Assembly (NCBI GenBank): GCA_965237485.1
Contig: CBDEFQ010000009.1
Coordinates: forward strand, 930,001 to 994,000
Direction: 5' to 3'
From: JAAELZ01 sp965237485
GTDB lineage: Bacteria; Pseudomonadota; Gammaproteobacteria; Arenicellales; Poriferihabitantaceae
DNA length: 64,000 nt
Shown: in pieces, positions 46,705 through 56,371 of the stretch
Position numbering within the stretch: position 1 is the first letter of the stretch
Layout of the letters: the number at the start of each line of letters is the position of its first letter
The notes under the pieces: model-generated
The model's database searches: none
Seen by the model: only the letters and a program-made list of their open reading frames with translations
What the model was told of the DNA's origin: nothing
Position numbers and translations under genes: made by a program

Positions 46705-48415
46705 GGCTCACCTCCGCGCACAGCGGGCCATAGCGGGTCACGTTCGCTGCCGAGGGGACAGCTAATACAGGCGCATTGGTAATTGTCATCACTTGGGCCG
46801 AATCAGGTTCCGTTAACCGATGCACCAAATTGGTAATGACTGATAGCTGAGTCGTATTGGCATCTAATGCCAGCTCACAGGCCACCGTGACTGTTTCCAA
46901 GCCATGCTGGTGAATCAATAGTAACAATGGTACAAACTCTCGGTCACCGCCATCACGTTTGAGGTACTGTTTTTTGAGTGTTAGCAGTGCCTTGGGTAAA
47001 TCCCAATCAACAAACGGTGCGCCATTGCGTAATGCGCCAGGTTTAATCTCCAGTACGGGCAGATAATGCCAAGGATCAAAGATCATTTGATGACGACCGA
47101 AACAGCGAGCATGTGAAGTCACTTCCACATCGTCAACCACGACTTTAATCCTATCTGCATAGGCTCTAACAGAAACAGCTTGGCCAACATACCGACAGGG
47201 TACGGAGTATTAATGGCGGTCGTAGTGCACCACACAGGTTTTATGCACACGCGCCAAACGCTCATAATATCCATCAAAGGCTACCATCGCGGGACGTAAG
47301 CTCGGCTGCTCCTCGGCAAACACTTCATCAATTAGTCTTGATTTGTCAGTCGGGTGTGGGCGTTCACCAAGTCGAGCACAACGTTGCTCCAGCCATTGGT
47401 TTAATTCATCTAAATCAGCAAAGCGCACCCGTGGAACAAACAGCCTTTGGCGCATAACACCGACCTGGCGTTCAACCTGGCCTTTCTCCCAACCCGCTGC
47501 CGGTGTACAGGCAATCGGTTCAATCAGATAATCCTAGATAAATCAGTTAAACGCGGAAAAGACATGTAAGCAATTGAAGTGCATAGTGAAATCAAAAAAG
47601 TCGCGGTCACCTTATTGGTGATAAGGTTTTTTTTGATTTTGCTAGGTGCATCAAGAGCTTGCATGGGCTTTCGTGTTTTAACTGATTTATCTAGGATAAT
47701 GATTCATCCGGCTTAGAAAGCGGCGATTAAACTCACGCCGCTTACCCTTAAACAATGCACTGACTATGGTCTTAGGGTGATCGTATATCATCTTCTGAGG
47801 TAAGCCCTCAAAGAAATCAAACGCCCGAATATGTGCATCAAACACCCTCTCCTGTGTTTCTCTGGGATAGGCCCTAAGATATGATTTACGCGAATGACAT
47901 AAACGAAAGTGGGCTAGTTTGATCTTGACACCAAACCCACCCAGAATGACTTGTTCATGTGACCAATCAAACTGACAGGCTTCACCTGGTGCAAAAACCA
48001 ATGGCACAAATGCTTGTTTAATACATGACCGCGAGTGATCCTTCCACGCTTTGACAAACCGTTGAACGCTGTCATAAGCCCCTCGATACCCTTGCAACTC
48101 AATCTCTTCATACAGTTGAACTGCATTACGTCTTTCTCGCACTGAGCGAGCTGCGTCCACTTCAAGCAAATTGATCAACTGAGGTTTGAACTTATCCAGC
48201 TTCGGACAGACTATTGGCACCGACCGCTGATATTCAGGTTCGCTTGGCGCGTTGTTTAAATATTTATAAATAGTGGTGCGTGATAAATTGAATTCACGCG
48301 ACACCTCGCTTACTTTGCGACCTTCTACTAAACACAAACGTCGTATCTTGGTACATATAGGCATACAAATCACCTGACAGTTTCCTCGGATTAATGGCTC
48401 CGAGACAGTTAACAA
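46697..48415 (-). pseudogene. istA: IS21 transposase IstA, MITE-A insertion and nonsense codon
   Basis: 48415-47696 has the HTH (VEGRKVSEVSREFNLSRTTIYKYL) and integrase-core start with Asp in CQFDWSHEQV. MITE-A interrupts it at 47533-47695. 47532-47210 continues WEKGQVERQVGVMRQRLF (catalytic Glu in QVERQV). A TAA at 47207-47209 follows HYDRH where a sense codon is expected, then YSVPCRYVGQAVSVRAYADRI runs to 46697. The start may be the internal ATG at 48361 (MPICTKIRRL). Confidence 0.87.
47533..47695. mobile_element. MITE-A in istA
   Basis: 163 bp between ATAAT duplications (47528-47532, 47696-47700). Orientation opposite to the copies at 21766, 24399 and 42354. Confidence 0.93.
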
Positions 48416-48484
48416 TAAAGGTGTTCAGTTTTGTACGCTGATCACCCACGAAACTGTTCATTTTTGCACGCTGTTCAACAGACT

Positions 48485-48727
48485 GCTTGAGCTATTACAT
48501 ACAAGCAAATAAAGCACTTGGATTTGCTCATATAAAAGTCTTATTATAGGCAAACACAAAAACAGCTTTTTACTTGCCGTTAATTCTCCTATCGCATCTA
48601 ATTGAGCATATGCCGATATAGACATTCTCATCACATTGCGCTCCCACTCTTCGTCGACTTTCAATTCTGCAAGATAACTATAAACCTGCATAGTCCACAT
48701 TTTCCATCCCTTGATTACATCATCCAT
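48485..48727 (-). pseudogene. Unrecognised small protein, 3' end cut by IS21
   Basis: From ATG 48727: MDDVIKGWKMWTMQVYSYL and then a helical region with ISAYAQLDAIGELTASKKLF. It runs into the IS21 end (LLNSVQK is IS-encoded) and stops at 48458. No family recognised. Composition suggests a mostly helical protein. Confidence that it is a real gene fragment is moderate. Confidence 0.45.
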
Positions 48728-48800
48728 TTTAACAGCATAAAACTTGATTCAAAAATACTAAATATTCTAATCCAAGATTGGATTAACTATACATTAGTGC

Positions 48801-49532
48801 TTACCCACACTTACTCTCCCCACAATTAAGGCAAGTCAAACACCCATCCATCATAATCGCGGCTTTAGTAGAGCATTTCATACATAGCGCTGAACCGGGA
48901 GGGAAATTGCCATCCTCATCTGTACCTGAAGCTTGCGCTTGCTTAGCCTTATATTCCTCACGCTTGGCGTCCACTAGCTTCTGCTGGTGTTCATCCAGAT
49001 GTTCTTCTTTGATCATACCGATCATCTTCATGTGGGTTTCAATCGCATCACCGATTTCTGCCACTAGAGAAGGTACGAACTTGCCACCCTTTTTGAAGTA
49101 ACCGCCCTTGGGGTCAAACACACTTTGCAATTCTTTGACTAAGAACGTGACATCACCGCCTTTTCTAAACACCGCCGAGATAATTAATGTGAGTGCTGAG
49201 ATCCACTGATAGTGGTCCATATTTTTGGAATTGATGAAAATCTCAAACGGGCGACGCTTTTCATAGGGGGTGCCAGGGTTAAGCACCATGTCGTTGATGG
49301 TGACGTAAAACGCATGCTCGGAAACTGGCGTTTTGATTTTATAAGTGCTGCCCACCAACATATCTGGGCGTAGCACTTTTTCGTGCATTTGCACGATAGT
49401 GGCACCACCTTCGGGAATTACATTATCATCGATTTGTAACTGCTGCGCTGGTTCTGCCACCTGCATAGCGTCTTGCTCGTTGTCTTCTTTCACCTGATAG
49501 GAGACGATTTTCTTTTCTATTTTAACTGCCAT
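48801..49532 (-). CDS. nrdJb: B12-dependent ribonucleotide reductase, small part NrdJb
   Basis: 243 residues. The TSCPD domain (about 85-195; MDHYQWISALTLIISAVFRKGGDV) and a C-terminal zinc/redox tail CMKCSTKAAIMMDGCLTCLNCGESKCG match the C-terminal half of class II reductases, which in Pseudomonas-like bacteria is a separate gene. The tail Cys pairs probably reduce the active site of NrdJa. It lies 223 bp downstream of nrdJa, a gap widened by MITE-C. Start ATG 49532. Confidence 0.9.
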   Translation of the reverse strand: MAVKIEKKIVSYQVKEDNEQDAMQVAEPAQQLQIDDNVIPEGGATIVQMHEKVLRPDMLVGSTYKIKTPVSEHAFYVTINDMVLNPGTPYEKRRPFEIFINSKNMDHYQWISALTLIISAVFRKGGDVTFLVKELQSVFDPKGGYFKKGGKFVPSLVAEIGDAIETHMKMIGMIKEEHLDEHQQKLVDAKREEYKAKQAQASGTDEDGNFPPGSALCMKCSTKAAIMMDGCLTCLNCGESKCG

Positions 49533-49582
49533 TTCTTTTAGTGCGCTGAGTGCGCTTCTTTCATTATGCCGTAATTACTTAA

Positions 49583-49734
49583 GAGACCTCAGCATAACGT
49601 CGCGAGCGAAGCTAAGACAAGGCCCGATACAATAAGTATGGGAGGCGAAAAAGCGCTGTTTATAACTATAAATGAGCATTTTGAGCCACTTTTTAACGCC
49701 GTATTATCGAGCGCAGTAGTTATGCTGAGGTCTC
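49583..49734. mobile_element. MITE-C, 152 bp, between nrdJa and nrdJb
   Basis: 16-bp perfect ends GAGACCTCAGCATAAC, flanked by CTTAA (49578-49582, 49735-49739). No coding capacity. Unrelated to MITE-A/B in sequence. Confidence 0.85.
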
Positions 49735-49755
49735 CTTAAACCTAACTGACCGACT

Positions 49756-51882
49756 TTAAAAGCGGCCATAATACCCTTCTTTTAAGGCATCGTAGAGATT
49801 AGCCGCGGTGTGCATTTCGCCGTCATACTCAATCTCTTCGTTACCTTTCACCTCAATAGTTTCACCGTTTTCTAATGTGAACGTGTATTTGGTTTTTTCC
49901 AAGTCTTTTTCTTGCACCAACACCCCTTGGAAAACCTCTGGATTAAAACGGAAGGTAGTGCAACCCTTCAGGCCTTGTTTCCAAGCGTACATGTAGATGT
50001 CTTGAAAATCTTCAAACGGGAAATCGGTTGGTACATTTGCTGTTTTGCTGATAGAAGAATCCACCCATTTTTGCGCCGCCGCTTGCACGTCCACATGCTC
50101 ACGCGGGGTGATGGTATCTGCGGACATAAAATAATCGGGTAGGGCCGAGTTACCTTCTGCGTCAAACGGAGTGGCATCTGGGTCAACATAGTGGCGGTAA
50201 GCCAATAACTCGTATGAGCTCACGTTTACCTTTTCTTTGGACTTTTTACCTTCGCGAATGACGTTACGGCTGTACTCGTGCGAGAACGATGGCTCGATTC
50301 CATTGCTCACATTATTCGCCAGCGACAAGCTAATCGTGCCGGTTGGTGCAATCGAAGTATGATGCGTGTAGCGGCAGCCTTTTTCGGCAATCTGATCACG
50401 CAGTGCCTGCGGGAACTTAGCCATATATTTACTATAGCGTGCCATTAGCACCGAGCCTTTGACTTTATCACCGACCTTATAACCGTCGTCAGCGAGTTCC
50501 GGGCGCTTTAACATCATCTGCGGGGTGATTTCATGGTCTAACATTAAGGCTGGCGCGCTGCCCTTTTCTTCGGCTAGTTCAACCCCTACGTCCCAGCCCA
50601 CTTGGGCCATCACTTTGGCTATTTCTTCGGTAAACTCTAGTGACTGCTCACTACCGTACTTCATTTGCAGCATAGTCATAGCAGAGCCTAAGCCCAAAAA
50701 GCCCATGCCGTGACGGCGTTTGCTTTCCATTTCGTCGTGCTGTCGGCCTAGGGGTAAGCCGTTTATTTCAACTACATTATCAAGCATGCGGCTAAACACC
50801 GCTGTTACTTCACGATAAGCGTCCCAGTCAAACTGAGCCTCTTGCGTAAAAGGATCGGTTACGAACCTGGTCAAATTAATCGAGCCGAGCAAGCAAGAAC
50901 CATAAGGCGGTAACGGTTGTTCGCCACAAGGGTTGGTGGCGCGAATATCTTCACAAAACCAATTATTGTTCATCTCATTGATGTGGTCTATCAAAATAAA
51001 ACCGGGCTCTGCATACTCATAGGTGGAAGACATAATCACATTCCACATATTCTTGGCGGGTAAGGTTTTGTACACTCGACAAGCCACTTCGCCATGCTCA
51101 TTGGTGATGTAGGGCTCTGGGTTAGTCCACCATTTCCAAACAATGCGCTCTTGTGGAGAATCTAGCTCATCTTGTGTAGCTGGGAACACCAAATCCCAGT
51201 CTTCACCCTTTTCGACCGCTCGCATAAAATCATCAGTGATCAAGCAGGATAAATTAAATTGGCGTAAACGTCCGTCCTCGCGCTTGACCTTCATGAAATC
51301 CATCACATCTGGATGAGTAATATCAAAAGTGCCCATTTGCGCACCGCGACGGCCACCGGCAGATGACACCGTAAAACACATGGCATCGAACACATCCATA
51401 AACGATAAAGGCCCCGAGGTATAAGCACCCGCACCACTAACAAATGCGCCTTTGGGCCGCAAAGTAGAAAATTCGTAACCAATTCCGCAACCCGCTTTGA
51501 GCGTTAAGCCCGCCTCATGCACTGAATGCAAGATGCCATCCATGGTGTCAGGTATAGTGCCAGAAACGGTGCAATTGATCGTGCTTGTCGCAGGCTTATG
51601 TTGTTGCGCTCCAGCATTAGAGATAATCCGTCCGGCCGGTATCGCACCGTTTTCAAGTGCCCATACAAATTTATCAAGCCACTCTTTACGCTTCTTGGGT
51701 GTGCATTCTACGTCCGCGAGTGCTTTGGCCACGCGCATGTATGTGTCGTCGATGTTCTTGTCTATATTTTCGCCTTCTTTGGTTTTCAGACGATACTTCT
51801 TGTCCCATATATCAACAGAGGCGCTCTGAAAGCCGATGGTCCGTTGCCCTTTTGCCACTACTTTTTGTGCTTGTTTAACCAT
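49756..51882 (-). CDS. nrdJa: Adenosylcobalamin-dependent ribonucleotide reductase, large part NrdJa
   Basis: 708 residues. Makes deoxynucleotides from ribonucleotides by a cobalamin-generated thiyl radical, oxygen-independent. STINCTVSG (Cys104) and SCLLGSINL (near 330) are the likely redox cysteines. NPCGE (317-321) is the radical site with Asn, Cys and Glu. The N-terminal region PAGRIISNAG and the phosphate-binding SIAPTGTISL (about 523-532) are clear. The C-terminal redox tail is in the separate nrdJb. A B12 riboswitch was not evident upstream. Start ATG 51882; normal length for NrdJa. Confidence 0.93.
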   Translation of the reverse strand: MVKQAQKVVAKGQRTIGFQSASVDIWDKKYRLKTKEGENIDKNIDDTYMRVAKALADVECTPKKRKEWLDKFVWALENGAIPAGRIISNAGAQQHKPATSTINCTVSGTIPDTMDGILHSVHEAGLTLKAGCGIGYEFSTLRPKGAFVSGAGAYTSGPLSFMDVFDAMCFTVSSAGGRRGAQMGTFDITHPDVMDFMKVKREDGRLRQFNLSCLITDDFMRAVEKGEDWDLVFPATQDELDSPQERIVWKWWTNPEPYITNEHGEVACRVYKTLPAKNMWNVIMSSTYEYAEPGFILIDHINEMNNNWFCEDIRATNPCGEQPLPPYGSCLLGSINLTRFVTDPFTQEAQFDWDAYREVTAVFSRMLDNVVEINGLPLGRQHDEMESKRRHGMGFLGLGSAMTMLQMKYGSEQSLEFTEEIAKVMAQVGWDVGVELAEEKGSAPALMLDHEITPQMMLKRPELADDGYKVGDKVKGSVLMARYSKYMAKFPQALRDQIAEKGCRYTHHTSIAPTGTISLSLANNVSNGIEPSFSHEYSRNVIREGKKSKEKVNVSSYELLAYRHYVDPDATPFDAEGNSALPDYFMSADTITPREHVDVQAAAQKWVDSSISKTANVPTDFPFEDFQDIYMYAWKQGLKGCTTFRFNPEVFQGVLVQEKDLEKTKYTFTLENGETIEVKGNEEIEYDGEMHTAANLYDALKEGYYGRF

Positions 51883-51963
51883 TTTCTACTACTATTTCTC
51901 AATTTAGTTCGCAACGTACGGGCTATAAGCAAACCACTGCCGTTACGATTTATAGTCAATATT

Positions 51964-51995
51964 ACTTGTCAACTTGTCAACTTGTCAACTTGTCA
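51964..51995. repeat. 8-bp tandem repeat ACTTGTCA x4
   Basis: Four perfect units in the gap upstream of nrdJa and next to the ISNCY left end. Could tune spacing in the nrdJa promoter region, or be a simple slippage product. Confidence 0.9.
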
Positions 51996-52105
51996 AAACG
52001 AGTAAGTTATCTGTCCTGATAATTAGCAAATAAACTGTCCGGATTTATCCTCCTCCCTTTTGGGAAGTGAGATGAGCCAGATAGTATTTCTAAATAAGGT
52101 AAAAC

Positions 52106-53257
52106 ATGATGAGATTTGAAGAAGCATATGAAGGTTATCAAGCTAAACGACTATCACCAGCGGATGCGGCCACAATACGGGGTGTTTGTGATCGAAGTTT
52201 TCGTAGGTACATTAATAAGTACGAAGAATCAGGATTGGATGGGCGGTTAGATCAGCGACTCAATCAGCCCTCACACAGGCGGGCACCCGTAGACGAAATG
52301 ATCAAGCTACAAGACCTATACTCAACACGCTATCAAGGCTGGAATGTGCGCCACTTCCATACATGGTATCAACGCGAGCACCAAGGTAAGCGTAGCTACA
52401 GTTGGGTTAAGAATAAGCTACAAAGCGCAGACCTGGTGCGTAAATCTAAAACACGCGGCCCTCACCGCATTAAACGTCTACCTGGTGCCTTGCCAGGTAG
52501 GATGATTCACCAGGATGGCAGTACTCACCAATGGGTACCTGATGTGTCTTGGGACTTAATCGTCACCCTGGATGATGCCACCAATAAGCATTATTCCATG
52601 CGCTTTGTCGAAGAGGAAGGCACGCACAGCAGCTTGCTTGGGGTTAAAGATGTACTTAAGGTGAAGGGGCTATTCTGTTCGTTTTACTCTGACCGAGGCA
52701 GCCACTATTGGCATACGCCTGAGGCTGGCGGCAAGGTGGATAAGAATGGCCCAACTCAATTTGGGTTGGCGATGAAGAGATTAGGCATTGGCATGATAGC
52801 GGCTTATTCTCCTGAAGCCAGAGGCCGTTCCGAACGTGCGTTTGGCACACACCAAGGGCGATTACCGAACGAGCTTGCGTTGATGGGTATCACTGGCATG
52901 CAAGCGGCTAATAAATACCTTAGAGATCATTATATGCCCAGACACAATAAAGAATTCAGTCATCCAGCTAGAGAGCAAGGCAGCGCCTTTGTGCCGCTTG
53001 CGGGCATCGATCTTGACGATTATCTATGCGAACAGTACGAGCGTGTGGTGGGTAAAGACAACAGCGTACAGTTTGAGACGCTGTCTCTGCAGCTACCTAA
53101 AGATCAACACCGCTATCATTACGTCAAAGCTAAAGTAAAAGTATCGCGCCACCTTGATGGCTCATTGTCGATTGATCATGGTCCAAGGCGATTAGGCCGA
53201 TACACAGCCGATGGAATACTGGTGCAACAAAAACAGATTAAGAGCAAAGTTGCGTAA
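52106..53257 (+). CDS. ISNCY-family transposase
   Basis: 383 residues. The N-terminal HTH region (MRFEEAYEGYQAKRLSPADAATIRGVCDRSFRRYI) is followed by GWNVRHFHTWYQREHQGKRSYSWVK. The integrase core has Asp in MIHQDGSTHQWV, Asp in SFYSDRGSHYWHTPEAGGKVD, and Glu in GRSERAFGTHQGRLP. This order and wording match ISNCY/IS1202-type transposases. No damage, so probably active. A hairpin lies just after the stop. Confidence 0.9.
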   Translation: MMRFEEAYEGYQAKRLSPADAATIRGVCDRSFRRYINKYEESGLDGRLDQRLNQPSHRRAPVDEMIKLQDLYSTRYQGWNVRHFHTWYQREHQGKRSYSWVKNKLQSADLVRKSKTRGPHRIKRLPGALPGRMIHQDGSTHQWVPDVSWDLIVTLDDATNKHYSMRFVEEEGTHSSLLGVKDVLKVKGLFCSFYSDRGSHYWHTPEAGGKVDKNGPTQFGLAMKRLGIGMIAAYSPEARGRSERAFGTHQGRLPNELALMGITGMQAANKYLRDHYMPRHNKEFSHPAREQGSAFVPLAGIDLDDYLCEQYERVVGKDNSVQFETLSLQLPKDQHRYHYVKAKVKVSRHLDGSLSIDHGPRRLGRYTADGILVQQKQIKSKVA

Positions 53258-53277
53258 CCGGGCTTCGCAATTTGCCG

Positions 53278-53320
53278 CCGATGAATTCATTACGGGCTAC
53301 GCCCTTCACTCATTCATCGG
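53278..53320. repeat. REP-like hairpin after ISNCY transposase
   Basis: Outer arms CCGATGAAT/ATTCATCGG and inner GGGC-TAC-GCCC. On the complement the apex reads GTGAAGGGCGTAGCCCG, sharing GCGTAGC and GTGA with the hairpins at 6197 and 45888. Confidence 0.6.
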
Positions 53321-53576
53321 CAATAACTAAAGCGGACAGACTATGTGTTAATAATCCGGACAGTTCTATTTACTTCTAACATCAATTAGCGATTATTCCT
53401 TATTGGCTTTTAAGTCACTGTAAACGTCTGCAAAAGCTTAGAGAATTTCGCTAAAATGACGCTAAAAAATCGCAACTTCAACTAATATTTTTTATTTTAT
53501 TTAATTAGGCCTAGTCAGAATTGGTTCAATAGATAATAATCAAGCTAACCCTATCACTTCAAATTGGTCTTTATTC

Positions 53577-56354
53577 ATGAGCCAGCAAAGTTCTAACGGA
53601 AGCGCCGATCCCACTTTTTTAAATGGCACTAATGCCAATTACCTTGACCAGCTTTTTCTTCAATATCAGCAAGACCCGAACAGCGTAAGCGACCACTGGC
53701 AATCAGTATTTGCTGACTTACCAGACGGCTCGTCGGATGCGCAAGAACTCGACATCGCCCCGGGATCTGCCGAGTGGGTGAAAAGTGCATTTCATAAACA
53801 AGCGCAAGTTACTCAGCTTATCGATAACTATCGACGCTTAAGCCATCTTACCGCTGACATTGACCCTCTGAACAGTATGACGCGAGCCAATCCATCTGAA
53901 TTGGCACTTGAAACCTACGGTTTGTCTGACCAAGACATGGATTCAGTATTTGACTCTGGCAACCTAGCTGAAGGCGGGCGCAAAACCTTGCGCGAGATCG
54001 TTAGGTACGCCAAGAAGATATATTCAGAATCAATTGGTTTTGAATATCGCTACATCACAGAGGTGGAGCAACGCGATTGGTTACGACAACATATTGAAAC
54101 CCACCCGGTAAGGCCGGTGCGAGACGCAGCTGCTAGAAAAACCATTCTCGCCAAATTAACCGCCGCTGAAGTTATGGAGCAACACCTACATCGCAAATAT
54201 GTAGGGCAGAAGCGTTTCTCCCTAGAGGGCGGTGATAGCCTCATACCGATGGTGTCTGATTTAATTCAGCAATGCGGAGAACGTGGTGTAAAAGAGATCG
54301 TCATTGGTATGGCACATCGCGGCCGCTTGAATGTATTGGTTAATATACTTGGAAAAGTGCCAGCGGATCTTTTTGCCGAGTTCGACGGCCAGTATCAGTT
54401 AGAGGACCTCGATCAGGAAGTAGGCGACGTAAAGTACCACAAAGGTTTCTCGTCAGATATTCAAACAGACGGCGGGCACGTACACGTGGCGCTGGCTTTC
54501 AATCCTTCTCATTTAGAGATTGTAAGCCCGGTGGTCGAAGGCTCGGTGAGGGCACGCCAAGAACGACGAAATGACACCGATCGCAAGCAAGTTGTCCCTG
54601 TAGCTATTCACGGCGACGCTGCTTTTGCAGGGCAAGGTGTCGTGATGGAGACTCTGAACATGTCACTAACTCGGGGTTACGGTACGGGCGGCACAGTGCA
54701 TATTATTATTAATAACCAAATTGGCTTCACCACCAATGCACTCGACGCCCGTTCTACCTTATATTGCACCGAAGTCGCGAAAATGGTGCAAGCGCCGATT
54801 CTGCATGTTAATGGTGATGATCCGGATGCAACGGTTGCAGCGATTGAACTTGCACTCGCGTATCGTTGTGAATTTAAACATGACGTTGTGATCGACTTAA
54901 TCTGCTATCGGCGCCATGGCCACAATGAAGCGGACGAGCCTGCTCTAACACAACCAATGATGTACAAAACCATTCGTAGCAAGGCCACGCCGCGCGCAAT
55001 GTATGCCGAAAAGTTGCAAGGGGAAGGCATTATTGGACCGGGTGAAGCTGACAACATGATCGACACCTATCGAGCTCAACTTGATACTGGCACCGTTTCA
55101 GCTGGGCAGATTATCAACCCAAATAAGCAGATGGTTGATTGGGCGAGATTTTCTGGCAAAAAATGGGATGAAAAAGTCGACACCTCAATCCCTGCCAAAA
55201 CACTAGTTGCAATTAGCAAGAAGCTAATCAACAGCATACCTGAAGAATTTGGCGTACATAAACGTATTGACCAAGTTTATAAAGAGCGCGTTGAGATGGC
55301 GCAAGGCAAAGTGCCTATCGATTGGGGCTGCGCTGAAATCTTAGCATATGGCACCTTACTTAAAGAAGGTCATGCAGTACGCTTATCCGGCCAAGATTGT
55401 GGACGTGGTACATTCTCACATCGCCACGCGGTTGTGCACAATCAAAAAGAAGCAGATTCTTTTGTGCCTTTGCGCGAAATACCTAAAGATAAAAATAGTT
55501 TTTTAGTAATCAACTCTTTATTGTCGGAAGAAGCCGTGCTGGCATTTGAATATGGCTATTCAACTACTGATCCGCTTACCTTAGTGATTTGGGAGGCCCA
55601 ATTTGGTGATTTCGCCAACGGTGCGCAGGTGGTAATTGATCAATTTATCGCCAGTGGATACTCCAAATGGCAAAGAGCGAGCGCCCTAACTTTGTTCCTA
55701 CCACACGGACAGGAAGGCCAAGGCGCTGAACATTCTTCAGCACGTTTAGAGCGCTTCTTACAATTAACTGCGGGCACCAATATGCAAGTTTGCGTACCCA
55801 CTACACCAGCGCAAGCTTTTCATATGATCCGCCGACAAATGCTACGTACATTCAGGCGGCCATTGGTAGTAATGACGCCAAAGAGCCTATTAAGGCATAA
55901 ACTCGCCGTCTCTACAGTTGAAGACTTTAGCGAAGGTGCATTTGAAGTGGTTATTCCGGAAACTGACCGCTTAGTGAAGAAAAACTGCAAGCGCGTTATC
56001 TTGTGCTCCGGCAAGGTGTATTACGATTTACTTGAAGAAAGACGCAATCAAAAAATAAAAGATGTTCATATAATACGGGTTGAACAATTACATCCTTTCC
56101 CAGAAAAGCTACTGACCAGCATTCTGAAATCATATAGTCACGTCGACGATATTTTATGGTGTCAAGAAGAACCGCAGAATCAAGGCGCGTGGTATCAAAT
56201 TAGACACCATTTAAACCGCTGCATGCCAGAAGGTACGCGGGTGAAATATAGTGGCCGACAATCCTCTCCAGCTGCTGCAGTGGGATATTACGGCCTATTT
56301 GTTGAGCAACAGCGCAAGCTGGTACTGAGTGCTCTTCTTCCTGATCAATCTTAA
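53577..56354 (+). CDS. sucA: 2-oxoglutarate dehydrogenase E1 component
   Basis: 925 residues. Thiamine-diphosphate enzyme that decarboxylates 2-oxoglutarate and passes the succinyl group to SucB in the TCA cycle. The N-terminal peptide with LFLQYQQDPNSVSDHWQ is the usual E2-binding start. Further landmarks are FSLEGGDSLIP (about 220), GMAHRGRLNVL, GDAAFAGQGVV, and DPDATVAA with the TPP-associated HNEADEPALTQP near 460. The C-terminal transketolase-like domain follows (GQDCGRGTFSHRH, AQFGDFANGAQ). 17 bp before sucB. Normal size. No sdh genes precede it here. Confidence 0.96.
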   Translation: MSQQSSNGSADPTFLNGTNANYLDQLFLQYQQDPNSVSDHWQSVFADLPDGSSDAQELDIAPGSAEWVKSAFHKQAQVTQLIDNYRRLSHLTADIDPLNSMTRANPSELALETYGLSDQDMDSVFDSGNLAEGGRKTLREIVRYAKKIYSESIGFEYRYITEVEQRDWLRQHIETHPVRPVRDAAARKTILAKLTAAEVMEQHLHRKYVGQKRFSLEGGDSLIPMVSDLIQQCGERGVKEIVIGMAHRGRLNVLVNILGKVPADLFAEFDGQYQLEDLDQEVGDVKYHKGFSSDIQTDGGHVHVALAFNPSHLEIVSPVVEGSVRARQERRNDTDRKQVVPVAIHGDAAFAGQGVVMETLNMSLTRGYGTGGTVHIIINNQIGFTTNALDARSTLYCTEVAKMVQAPILHVNGDDPDATVAAIELALAYRCEFKHDVVIDLICYRRHGHNEADEPALTQPMMYKTIRSKATPRAMYAEKLQGEGIIGPGEADNMIDTYRAQLDTGTVSAGQIINPNKQMVDWARFSGKKWDEKVDTSIPAKTLVAISKKLINSIPEEFGVHKRIDQVYKERVEMAQGKVPIDWGCAEILAYGTLLKEGHAVRLSGQDCGRGTFSHRHAVVHNQKEADSFVPLREIPKDKNSFLVINSLLSEEAVLAFEYGYSTTDPLTLVIWEAQFGDFANGAQVVIDQFIASGYSKWQRASALTLFLPHGQEGQGAEHSSARLERFLQLTAGTNMQVCVPTTPAQAFHMIRRQMLRTFRRPLVVMTPKSLLRHKLAVSTVEDFSEGAFEVVIPETDRLVKKNCKRVILCSGKVYYDLLEERRNQKIKDVHIIRVEQLHPFPEKLLTSILKSYSHVDDILWCQEEPQNQGAWYQIRHHLNRCMPEGTRVKYSGRQSSPAAAVGYYGLFVEQQRKLVLSALLPDQS

Positions 56355-56371
56355 TCGCTTCAACTACTGCT

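Larger units (their letters stand above)
45951..48484 (-). mobile_element. IS21-family element, decayed
   Basis: Right end near 48484 shows repeated TGTTCA-type end sequences (TGTTCAGTTTTGTACGCTG and TGTTCATTTTTGCACGCTG), usual for IS21. A matching left end after istB was not found, so it is probably truncated there. Carries istB, istA and a MITE-A. Confidence 0.78.
52011..53363 (+). mobile_element. ISNCY-family (IS1202-like) element
   Basis: About 1353 bp. The ends share CTGTCC-(about 20 bp, AT-rich)-CTGTCCGGATT-type sequence on the left and, as complement, CTGTCCGGATTATTAAC on the right, with a second CTGTCC inward. No short target duplication visible. Confidence 0.75.

Noticed and set aside
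51883..52010. B12 riboswitch upstream of nrdJa
   Set aside because: No B12-box-like conserved core or plausible fold could be recognised in the 128 bp between nrdJa and ISNCY.
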